Assembly: GCA_016584305.1 (NCBI GenBank)
Contig: JACEEZ010019096.1
Span: 72,244 to 136,243 of the forward strand
DNA length: 64,000 nucleotides
DNA from: Chionoecetes opilio
Lineage: Eukaryota > Arthropoda > Malacostraca > Decapoda > Majidae
Direction of reading: 5' to 3'
This document shows, piece by piece, positions 9,824 through 18,648 of this stretch (positions within the stretch are counted from its first letter, which is position 1; each line of letters opens with the position of its first letter). The position numbers and the translations under genes are program-made. Under the pieces are notes generated by a model. The model was not told where the DNA came from. It did not search any database and saw only the letters and a list, made by a program, of their open reading frames with translations.

Positions 9824-10189
9824 ATGCAGCGAGTGTCCCGGCAAGTGTGGGTCCTGCAGAGTGGCGCCGCCCGCTGTGTTCCCGGCCGTGTGTGTTTGTC
9901 TGTGTCAGCCACTGCTGGGACCTCTGACAAGCCAAGGGTGTCTGTGTCAGCCACTGCCGGGACCTCTGACAAGCCAAGGGTGTCTGTGTCAGCCACTGCC
10001 GGGACCTCTGACAAGCCAAGGGTGTCTGTGTCATCCACTGCCGGGACCTCTGACAAGCCAAGGGTGTCTCTGTCATCCACTGCCGGGACCTCTGACAAGC
10101 CAAGGGTGTCTGTGTCAGCCACTGCCGGGACCTCTGACAAGCCAAGGGTGTCTGTGTCAGCCACTGCCGGGACCTCTGACAAGCCAAGG
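9824..10189 (+). CDS. COA8: COA8 exon 1: mitochondrial targeting sequence plus 14-residue repeats
   Basis: First coding exon of cytochrome c oxidase assembly factor 8 (APOPT1), a mitochondrial protein needed for complex IV assembly. The ATG at 9824 opens MQRVSRQVWVLQSGAARC, which is rich in Arg and free of acidic residues, as expected for a matrix-targeting peptide. The sequence just before it (GACTTCCAG, ending 9819) looks like a splice acceptor, so a non-coding exon upstream is likely. The rest is seven 14-residue repeats of the type SVSATAGTSDKPRV, an expansion I do not recall in other COA8 proteins. The donor is AGG|GTGAGC with the intron starting at 10190, phase 0 after 122 codons. The exon 1 assignment rests on phase, position, targeting character and splice sites, since this part of COA8 is poorly conserved; the exon 2-3 assignment is firmer. 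Confidence 0.65.
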
Positions 10190-10197
10190 GTGAGCTG
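9901..10197 (+). repeat. In-frame 42-bp minisatellite, seven units, inside COA8 exon 1
   Basis: Unit: a 42-bp block holding GGGACCTCTGACAAGCCAAG. Units differ by a few substitutions (GCC/TCC Ala-Ser, GTG/CTG Val-Leu). Because 42 is divisible by 3, copy-number change keeps the frame. Each unit ends in AAGCCAAGGGTG, a donor-like sequence, but only the last has GTGAGC. Confidence 0.95.
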
Positions 10198-10199
10198 CC

Positions 10200-11285
10200 G
10201 CCATGCATTGTGGGACAGGCTGGTGCACTCTCTTTCTCTTTCTTTCTCTCCCAATTTTTACAAAACTACTAAAAAAAGATTTAAAGAAAATGTACTGACT
10301 AGTTCAAGGGTGTCAAGCTGAAGCTCTTTGAGGCCACACAAGTACCTGATGTGTGTCCAGGACCGAAGTTTACAGCTTTACACGATGACTTACGTGATTT
10401 GACTTTGTCTGATTCACTTTACTTACCTTTTCACGTACAAATGACGTCTTTGAGCGTCATCCGGTACGTGTAGGCCATACGTACAAATGACGTCTTTGAG
10501 CGTCATCCAAAAATAATATTTTTAAATATTTATTAAAAATCTTAAAAAGCGCACGGTTGACGTGAGATTCACTTGACCGTTGGAGCGAATTACAATATAT
10601 TATATTAAAATATATTTTGTATAATATAATATTGTATAATATTATATTATACAATATATTTATAAAAAAAAAAAAATACGTTATCTTTCACTTCGTTGTA
10701 TGGCTTTATTTTTGAGCGAATTACAATATATTATACTTCATTGGAAAGGAAATTTATTCAGCTATGTCATGGAATGTAGAAAAATCTTCTATGATGATAA
10801 GTTGATTTTTGGCATATTATTTTTTGCCGCAAGGTGTTATTTTTTTTTTTTTCACTTCTAACTCGAAGTTTTGTAAGTTATTTTCACGCTAGCGTATTTT
10901 TTTAACATTGTATGATATAGGAAATGATCTTAGCTTAAAAACGAAACATAATTGAACTCAATACCTTTGATAGTTTAGTTTCTAGACGCGGTGGAAGTAC
11001 AACTTTTTTCCCGCGCGTGACATTTCGGGTGACAATGGGTTTACGCGGGACAACAAAAAGTTAATGACAATGGTGACGTGAAAAGGTTAAAGTAATCGTC
11101 CAGACCCTTTTCTTTTTTTCCTAATTATGTTGAATGTACAAACATTCAAAACACCTAATCCACCAAAAATAATTGATTTCCAGGCTTTATTTCCGTAAAA
11201 ACACGACTTTTGTAAAAAGCGCGCGAATTTTTTTTTTTCTTCCCTCCAACAGGGCTATGAATATTATTGATGACATCACAGGAGG
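10200..11285. other. COA8 intron 1, left part: small direct repeats and AT-rich palindromes
   Basis: A ~30-bp block (ACAAATGACGTCTTTGAGCG) occurs twice, at about 10437 and 10482. The block GAGCGAATTACAATATATTA occurs at about 10580 and 10714, next to an AT-rich self-complementary stretch (10590-10665). No exon is seen. Confidence 0.6.
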
Positions 11286-11287
11286 GA

Positions 11288-11986
<699 letters not shown>

Positions 11987-11989
11987 GAG

Positions 11990-12345
11990 AAGGCACACCT
12001 CTCTTGCTGCACCCATAAAGGATGCATGCATGTGGCATATCACAAAATAAATCTATCAGAAACACCCAAAAATCTTCAAGTACTATATTTATCTCTTGTG
12101 TTTACGTGCTTCTAAATCTGCGCGGGGAGAGGAGGCCCTCCTGTTACGTCACCGAGCCGTTGTGTGTCGTCTGCAAGCCTTGATGAGTGTTTTGAGAACT
12201 CGGGGAATTTGAAGATTTTGATTGCGGATTATTTAAAAACGGCTGACTGGATGCAAAAAGTGACGACATATTGTTGATATACTCGTTAATGGCTATAATT
12301 TGATTGCATTAAATCAGGAATGATGAAATGGTCTGGGCGATTACT
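11990..12345. other. Non-coding stretch of COA8 intron 1
   Basis: Sequence between the microsatellite and the next MITE. Nothing recognisable apart from a short GC-richer patch at 12118-12180. Confidence 0.35.
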
Positions 12346-12551
12346 TTAACCCTTCACGCCCAGATCTTTCCTTTGCTATAAAAAAATGTATGTTGTCAAG
12401 CCATAAAATTACAAAAAATAAATGAATATACCAATTTAGTTAGTGGACAAGGATACTAAACAGGTCATATCTATAAAATATTTCTTATATTCTCTAAAAA
12501 TCTTCTAATGGTATCCAAATAACAATGGAAATTACGTTCTGGGTCTCAATA
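12346..12551 (-). mobile_element. piggyBac-like MITE, copy 2
   Basis: TTAA at 12346 followed by the CCCTTCACGCCCAGATCTTT end. The right end (ACGTTCTGGGTCTCAA) has lost the final GGGGTTAA. Opposite orientation to copy 1. Confidence 0.8.
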
Positions 12552-12836
12552 ATCACGTGGTGATGACAAAATAATATTGCAATAATATCAGCTTCATAAC
12601 TGTCATAATTTTCCTGGGTGACAAATCTTACCGTCATCTCACGGCCCACTTATGACCCTCCCAAGGGCCACATTTGTCCCATGGGCCATGAGTTTGACAC
12701 CTCTGGGCTAGTTGAAATGTTACACACACACTTCATTGACTCACATTTACATAATATATTGTATTTTATGGTTATACATAGTCATATTTTACAGTGAGTT
12801 ACATTCTCAGCATTAATTCATAACACTTTCCCAATA

Positions 12837-13602
12837 CAGGGAGATCTTGTTATACGAGCATTCGCTATACGAGAATCCGATGATACGAGATGTGTAAATT
12901 AGGGTCTATTTTCAATATACGAGATCGAAAATCCAATGATACGACATTCAAACGGGTGAGTAAAATTATCAAGTTCAAAATGCGCGCCCTACCACTCCAG
13001 GGCTAGACAAAGGGGGATTCGGTTGACCCCAGTGAGGTCACCCCTAGCAAGCCGTGACCTGAAGCATATGGCGCGGCCTGACATTTAGGGGTAATTAGCC
13101 AGGTGTGCGGCTCCAACCTTGGGACCGCAGTCAGGTCACTCCTAGCAAGGCGTGATCTGAAGGGTAATTAAGCATATGACGCGGCCTCACCCTTAGCGGT
13201 AATTAGCCAGGTGTGCGGCCCCAACCTTGGGACTGCTACACTACCCTCTCTTGTATCCCGCGGGGTCCCATACAGTACAACGTCTTTTATGCTTGTTATG
13301 CATGTTTTATGTTTAATTAATGTGCAGTTATGTTATTTTGTGTGCTATTTTCTCTTACAGAATGTTTTTTCTACAGAATAGGTAGTACAGTGTAGGTAAT
13401 ATAGACGCTGTGTGTTTGTTGTGTTTGCTAGAGTTTATTTTAGCTTGAAAAACATGTCTTTTTTCTTCTTCTTTTTTTTAATTGATGGGGTCCTGGAACC
13501 AAACCTATATTTTACCATTAGTTATGTGTTTCGTTATACGAGATTTCGCTTTACGAGTATGCCAGGTGGAACCTAACTGCTCGTATCTTTGGGACCTCCC
13601 TG
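12837..13602 (+). mobile_element. Tigger/pogo-like element B, full-length non-autonomous copy
   Basis: Ends CAGGGAGATCTTGTTATACG and GGGACCTCCCTG, with TA at 12835-12836 and 13603-13604. The interior contains a ~110-bp direct duplication (two blocks with GGTAATTAGCCAGGTGTGCG, about 13090 and 13200). No transposase frame. Inserted in COA8 intron 1. Confidence 0.85.
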
Positions 13603-13724
13603 TACAGTTCAGGATGCCACAACAAACATCATGGATTCCAGGGTTTTTAATAAGAGTAAAATGGACGGTATAGGTGTGAGAGCGAATCATTTGTTTATTT
13701 TTCCCAATTTGCTTCAGAGATTTC

Positions 13725-13775
13725 ACTTCATAACCTCAGAGACATACATTTCCACAGAGCAAAGTATCTCTTTGA
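13725..13775 (+). repeat. Decayed copy of the COA8 exon 2 acceptor region
   Basis: ATAACCTCAGAGACATACAT plus TTCCACAG at 13730-13757 matches the sequence just before exon 2 (ATAACCTCAGACACATACAT plus TTGCACAG, 14683-14708). The following bases AGCAAAG only faintly resemble the exon start. Confidence 0.6.
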
Positions 13776-13816
13776 TCAAGCTAAATACCTTTCTTCCTCC
13801 TCCTCCTCCTCCCCTC

Positions 13817-14140
13817 GCCTCCGTGATGCAGTGGCTAGCGTGCCTGGCTACGAATCTGCGGGCCCTGGTTCGATCCCGGGCCAGGACAAGTCGGTGACCA
13901 GCCTACCCAGCTGTTCTTCCTTCCTTTCGGGGTTGATAAATGGGTACCTGGGGTAACCTGGGGAAGGTAACTGTGGTAACCTGGGAGTCACACTAGCCCT
14001 GTGTCCTCACCGTAACGGTAACGGTCACCTCACGGTAACGGGTCCTCACCCACCACAGGCTCTAAGGGCTAATGCCACGGAGATGAGCACCGCATGCCAC
14101 GCCCAGCTCAGCGTATGCTCCCATCTTTACCTTTTACCTC
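13817..14140 (+). mobile_element. tRNA-derived SINE
   Basis: The tRNA-like head has an A box (TGATGCAGTGG, 13824-13834) and a B box (GGTTCGATCCC, 13867-13877) at canonical 32-bp spacing. It is followed by a body with GGGTACCTGGGGTAACCTGG and repeated ACGGTAACGGT blocks. A related 3' body lies at 46085-46295. RNA polymerase III boxes plus an unrelated body define a SINE. Inserted in COA8 intron 1. Confidence 0.75.
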
Positions 14141-14290
14141 CTCCCCCCCTTCCTCTTCCTCTCTTCTGCCTCCCTTCCTCCTCTTCCTCTTCCTCCCTTC
14201 CTCCTCTTCCTCTTCCCCCTTCCTCTTCCTCTCTTCCTCCACCTCTTCCCCCTTCCTCCACCTCCTCCCTCCCCCCCACTTCCTCCATGC
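14141..14290. repeat. CCT/TTC-rich simple repeat
   Basis: Pyrimidine-rich run of CTTCCTC-type motifs. The Pro/Ser/Leu frames across it are artefacts. Confidence 0.8.
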
Positions 14291-14321
14291 CCCACAACCT
14301 CAGACACATACATTTCCACAG

Positions 14322-14387
14322 CGCAAGATGAAAAAAAACACCACCATCACCATCAGTCCTGAAGAAGAGAGGTGTGACTATTTTACC
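14322..14387 (+). pseudogene. Duplicated 5' part of COA8 exon 2 (possible cassette exon)
   Basis: After an acceptor-like CATTTCCACAG (to 14321) the frame reads RKMKKNTTITISPEEERCDY. This aligns with the start of true exon 2 (RKAKKHTTTATPEEQKCDY). The flanking intron sequence is duplicated too. A weak donor-like ACC|GTACTT ends the match, giving 66 bp in phase 0 at both sides, so it could be spliced without breaking frame. It lacks the conserved core of COA8. It is most likely a relic of a segmental duplication; use as an exon is unproven. Confidence 0.6.
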
Positions 14388-14419
14388 GTACTTGCTTCTT
14401 GTGTGGGTTGTCGGCGGGA

Positions 14420-14495
14420 GGCGACCGTAGTGTAATGGTAGCACGTCCGCCCGGCAAGTGGAAGGTCTCGGGTTCGATCCCCGAGCGGTGCCTGC
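14420..14495 (+). tRNA. tRNA-like sequence, probably pseudogene or SINE head
   Basis: The A box (TAGTGTAATGG, 14428-14438) and B box (GGTTCGATCCC, 14471-14481) are spaced as in a tRNA. An anticodon stem TCCGC/GTGGA closes a 7-base loop CCGGCAA, which would place GGC (Ala) as anticodon, but base 33 is C instead of U. The T stem pairs fully. The acceptor stem pairs only if one extra G is bulged (GGC-G-ACCG with CGGTGCC). These faults argue for a pseudogene or a SINE rather than a working tRNA. Confidence 0.45.
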
Positions 14496-14519
14496 CTTTT
14501 CGGTGAACCCCCTACCTCT

Positions 14520-14682
14520 AACACTTCTGTGATTTGTTTTCTTCATAACCTCAGACATCTTCAGTTTCCTTTCCCTTTCCTTCAGTTTCCTTTTCCATTT
14601 CCCTTTCCCCTTCCCTTCTTCCCTCCCTTTAGTGTCCTTTTCCTCTTCCCTTCTTCTTCTTTCAGTTATTAGATTCCTTGAT
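14520..14682. repeat. Pyrimidine-rich simple repeat before COA8 exon 2
   Basis: CTTTCC/TTTCCCTT-type run. It includes a third partial copy of the ATAACCTCAGACA block at about 14545. Confidence 0.65.
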
Positions 14683-14708
14683 AACCTCAGACACATACAT
14701 TTGCACAG

Positions 14709-14921
14709 AGAAAGGCCAAGAAGCACACCACCACCGCCACACCCGAGGAACAGAAGTGTGACTACGTGGGTCCGCCCGACAGCCTGAGCAGCCTGAGGCA
14801 CACCAGGTTCTATGCGCCGCCCGATGAGACCAGCCTTGAGCGCCGCTACCGGGAGGCTCGCTCAGACACCCAGGAGTGGAACCAGGCATTCTGGGCCTCA
14901 CACAATGCCAAGTTCAAAACG
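14709..14921 (+). CDS. COA8: COA8 exon 2: conserved core
   Basis: This exon holds the family core. It reads CDYVGPPDSLSSLR, then FYAPPDETSLERRYREAR and DTQEWNQAFWASHN, which match the conserved COA8/APOPT1 pattern GPPD...NLR...PP.E..LE..YR..R..TQ.WN..FW..N. The acceptor is TTTGCACAG (ends 14708) and the donor is ACG|GTGGGT (intron from 14922). Both borders are phase 0 (71 codons). COA8 acts in the mitochondrial matrix in complex IV assembly and protects the enzyme under oxidative stress (family knowledge). The first ~12 residues (Lys/Thr-rich) are the part duplicated upstream at 14322. Confidence 0.92.
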
Positions 14922-14952
14922 GTGGGTGTGATGTGCTTTTGATTTATCTCAT

Positions 14953-15050
14953 AAGAACATAAGAAAATAAGGAAGCTACAAGAGGCTGACCTACACGTGG
15001 TAGTTCCTGTTACTTAATATTACCGACATCCACCTTTCATCCCCATCCAT
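14953..15050 (-). mobile_element. CR1-like LINE tail, minus strand, part 1
   Basis: Complement of the CR1 3' end (TAGTTCCTGTTACTTAA, CATCCACCTTTCATCCCC). It is interrupted at 15051 by an inverted-repeat element and resumes at about 15734 (AACACTGTCTAGCCTCCT). Confidence 0.7.
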
Positions 15051-15730
15051 AAAGCCCCGTCCACACTACCACTCACCACCGTCGGTGCTTGCCGTCGGTG
15101 CTTGCCGATGGGAAGCGCCGTTGCCAGGGTTGTGTCCACACGAACGGTTTTGTTTGGCGGTCAGCGCGCTTCCTGATTTCAAAGTGAGAGTCATGTTTTC
15201 TGCATATCGTGTACTCTCACTCGAGATTATGAAATAACCACAGGAGGTTTAGAAAAACTGACCCAACTATCATCTTCATGACACATTTCTGCATATCATA
15301 AGCAAGAAAAATATACGAAAACCTTTTTGTGTAGCCTATTCTAAAAAATATAGGAAAAAGAAATAGTGTATAAACATTTTTCTCACTTTTTTGTCTTCAA
15401 CTCGCTGCAATTTCCCGACCATTTCTCCCATTTAATTTTTGATCACATGCTCGTAATCAGCTGACTTTCTTGGTTCTGATGGTATACGGTACATAGCAAT
15501 GCAAAAATATCTAGATGGTGAAAACTGCCGATAACTTGAAGCATGTGTTTGGCGCTGACCCGTGAGTGACGGGCATGCCCGCCCAATATTAAACCTGCTG
15601 AATGTTGGCGGGCAGCGCCGACGGTTAAATTTTGCTCGTCGGCATCGTGTCCACACTGCCACTTTTGAGTGACGAACACTGTTCGACGGCAAGCGCCGAC
15701 GGTGGTGAGTGGTAGTGTGGACGGGGCTTT
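15051..15730. mobile_element. DNA element with ~50 bp inverted ends (Harbinger-like?)
   Basis: The left end AAAGCCCCGTCCACACTACC continues with ACTCACCACCGTCGG; the right end is its complement up to GGACGGGGCTTT. The matching arms are about 50 bp. The insertion sits inside a CR1 tail, and comparison with other CR1 copies suggests a 3-bp duplication (CAT). This fits PIF/Harbinger-type MITEs, but the ends are not fully symmetrical, so the family is tentative. No transposase frame is present. Confidence 0.65.
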
Positions 15731-15769
15731 ACACATAACACTGTCTAGCCTCCTCCTATCTCTTATTTC

Positions 15770-16116
15770 TTCATCTTATACAATCCTCCTCCTATCCTCC
15801 TATCCTCCTCCTACCTCTTATTTCTTCAAAACGGTGGGTGTGATTTATCTCTTCTTCACTGAAAATATTATCAATCTTTCTAAACCGATAATGGCCAGGG
15901 GTCATATCAATTTAATTATACATACTAAGTGTAAGGCTGGCATATGTTTAGAAAAATGTTGTACATATCTAGAAATAACCCTTGATAATATATATGAATC
16001 TATGACAATGGGTGAAAAGTAAAAACTTTATATGTTACTTTTGGGCAAACAGTAGATGCTGGGTTCAAAACGGTGGGTGTGATGTAGTGGTTTCTCTTAT
16101 TTCTTCATCTTTCTCT
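15770..16116. repeat. Intron 2 stretch with copies of the exon 2 3' border
   Basis: TTCAAAACGGTGGGTGTGAT, the last bases of exon 2 plus its donor, recurs at 15826-15845 and 16062-16081. No coding frame precedes these copies, so they are duplicated borders without an exon. The remainder is ordinary AT-rich intron. Confidence 0.75.
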
Positions 16117-16328
16117 TTAACCCCTTCACGCCCAGATGTTTCCTTTGCTATATAAAATTATCTGTTGTTAGCCTTGAAATTACGAAAAGTCACTGAATAT
16201 ACCCAGTTAGCTAGTGGACAAGGATACTAAACAGGTCATAGCTATAAAATACTGCTTAAATTCACTAAAAATTGTCTAATGGTACCCAAATTACAAGGGA
16301 AATTACGTTGTGGACCTCAAGGGGTTAA
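16117..16328 (-). mobile_element. piggyBac-like MITE, copy 3
   Basis: TTAA at 16117-16120 and 16325-16328, with ends CCCCTTCACGCCCAGAT and GGACCTCAAGGGG. Near full length. Confidence 0.85.
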
Positions 16329-16643
16329 CGTCAGATTTTCCCATAGTGTCTTATGAGGTTAGAGTCGATGATACACTTCCAACTATCCTAAAGTCCCGAA
16401 AGCTATCCTAAAAGCCTAAACAAGCTCAATTCTATGACAGTGGGTGAAAAGTACAGGTAAAATATGTTACTTTTCAGATCCTCTTCAACACACTGCCTCT
16501 TCTTCTTCTTCTTTTTCTTTTTCTTTCTGTTTAACGTCAGATTTTCCCGTAATGTCTGAAGATGCCTATGCCAGCCAGTGAGTCTTAACTTATGTCTCAC
16601 TCTCCTCATTATGTAGTAACACCATCACCCTTCTTCTTTCTGT
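16329..16643. other. Intron 2 stretch between two MITEs
   Basis: Contains a CTTCTT/TTTC simple run (16495-16535). No exon is seen. Confidence 0.35.
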
Positions 16644-16862
16644 TTAACCCCTTGAGGCCCAGAACGTAATTTCCTTTGTACTCTGGGTTGGGTATACCAT
16701 TTGACGATTTTCAGTGAATATAAGGAAAGTTTTATAGCTATGACCTATTTAGTATCCTTGTCCACTAACCAATTGGGTATATTAAGTTACTTTTTGTGAT
16801 TTTATGGCTGACAACAGACGATTTTATATATTAATGGAAAGATCTGGGCGTGAAGGGGTTAA
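16644..16862 (+). mobile_element. piggyBac-like MITE, copy 4
   Basis: TTAA at 16644-16647 and 16859-16862, with both C-rich ends intact. Its right part and the following ~180 bp are duplicated at 18390-18648. Confidence 0.85.
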
Positions 16863-17044
16863 CGTCATATTTTCTCGTGTGAGGTTAGAGGGTCGATGAT
16901 ACGCTTCCAACTGTCTCTATCCATTGCCTCAACCTCCTCAATGCTGCCAGAACCTCTTCAACCTCTATAACTATACTCCAACCTCTTCAAATAACCTCAA
17001 ACATCCAGAGTTTCATTAGCATACACGTACAGTCATGAACAGTA
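16805..17044 (+). repeat. Segmental duplication unit, copy 1 (copy 2 at 18420-18648)
   Basis: The block from the MITE right part through GGTTAGAGGGTCGATGAT and CCAACTGTCTCTATCCATTG to ACACGTACAGT is nearly identical in the two copies. Copy 1 is followed by ATGAACAG and a Tigger-like insertion; copy 2 is cut by an hAT-like insertion. Confidence 0.9.
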
Positions 17045-18367
17045 CAGGGAGGTCCCGTTATACGAGCATTCGATATACGAGAATCCGATGATACGAGATG
17101 TGTAAATTAGGGTCTATTTTCAATATACGAGATCAAAAATCTAATGTTACGACATTCAAACTGGGGTGAGTAAAATTACCAAGTTGTTTACTAGAGTAAA
17201 TTACAAGTTATTTACTAAAATTATAGTTATTTACTGACTATATGATTTTGCCTAAGGCTGTACGATAATCAATCTGATGGTGGTGGTGGTGTGGTGGTAT
17301 TTCATAATTGTTATTCTTCCTCCTCTCTGTACCCACGGCTGAAATGGCATATATAACACCTCACACACACCCTACCACGTATATAACACCACGCTAACCC
17401 TAAATAACACCTATAACGGCATTAGAAACACGAGTTATAGTGGTTATATGAGGCCTAACACAAGCGGCCTGCCTCTCGGCGACGCTATAAGACACTGTTG
17501 TTGTGAAGGCTACGAACACATTTCATTTCCACTGCACTAATGCACTACTTTCACCACTGCACTAATGTCGCCAGGCACAACATATTACGAATTTTAGCAT
17601 AAATGCTAAAAGCTCGCTTCGCTCGCTTGGACAATGAGTTAAGAGACGAAATATAACTTTCTGTGCCAAATTTCTTCCCTTGCGCCTGTATCTTTCTTGC
17701 CCACACATTCGTGGAAACATTTTACAAGCCTATATGACACCTGATTTCGGCTGAAATAGGTGTCCAAGCGAGCGAAGCGAGTTTAAAAATATGATAATTC
17801 TGGTGGCTCGGTACGACAATGTGGCCTACAAAAATTCACAACCCTGGACAATGTACAATGATTCAGGTGCTCAGAGACGAGTTTGTGGGCAGTGGAAGAG
17901 GTCTGCGCACCCCTCCCTTGTCCCTTAACTACCGTAACCTCTCGAGTCTAGTGTATCACGCGGCGTCCCCAAGAGTACATACAACGTCTTTGTTGCTTGT
18001 ATGTATTGTGCCTTGTGATTCATTTTAGTGATTTGCTGGTTTACTTAATGTGCTTATTGTGACTTATTTGTGCTCTGTCCTACTGTGCTGTCACACTCTT
18101 AATTCACTGTGCTTTGTGTGGTGGTGCGGTGGTGTGGTATATAGAGCCCTATATTTGAGAGTTTGAAAGTTTGTTGTGTTTGCTATGGTTTATTTTAGCT
18201 TGAAAAACATGTTTGTTTGTTTTTCTTTCTTTTTCTTTTCTTTTAATTGATGGGGTCCTGGAACCAAACCTATATTTTACCATTAGTTATGTGTTTCGTT
18301 ATACGAGATTTCGCTTTACGAGTATGCCAGGTGGAACCTAACTGCTCGTATCTTCGGGACCTCCCTG
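17045..18367 (+). mobile_element. Tigger/pogo-like element B, long copy
   Basis: Ends CAGGGAGGTCCCGTTATACG and GGGACCTCCCTG with TA at 17043-17044 and 18368-18369. The empty site (CATGAACAGTATAACACA) survives at about 21325-21342. The middle holds extra sequence, including a small palindromic insertion (inverted CTCGCTTCGCTCGC at about 17610 and 17765). The short frames in it show no transposase. Confidence 0.9.
17564..17820. mobile_element. Small palindromic insert inside Tigger-like element
   Basis: Begins TGTCGCCAGGCACAACATAT, similar to the palindromic MITE at 29815-29960, and contains the inverted pair AGCTCGCTTCGCTCGCTTGG / CCAAGCGAGCGAAGCGAG. The boundaries are approximate. Confidence 0.45.
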
Positions 18368-18389
18368 TATAACACATTATATACATTAA

Positions 18390-18480
18390 CTTTTATATAC
18401 GTGACTTTTCTTAATTTAATGGCTCGACAACATACAATTTTTTATAGCAAAGGAAAGATCTGGGCGTGAAGGGGTTAACG
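18390..18480 (+). mobile_element. piggyBac-like MITE, partial copy 5
   Basis: Only the right third is present (TATAGCAAAGGAAAGATCTG, then GAAGGGG and TTAA at 18477-18480). It is part of the segmental duplication. Confidence 0.75.
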
Positions 18481-18648
18481 TCATATTTTTTCGTGTGAGG
18501 TTAGAGGGTCGATGATATGCTTCCAACTGTCTCTATCCATTGCCTCAACCTCCTCAATGCTGCCAGAACCTCTTCAACCTCTATAACTATACTCCAACCT
18601 CTTCAAATAACCTCAAACATCCAGAGTTTCATTATCATACACGTACAG

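Noticed and set aside
14420..14495. Functional tRNA-Ala(GGC)
   Set aside because: C instead of U before the anticodon and a bulged acceptor stem; kept only as a tRNA-like sequence.
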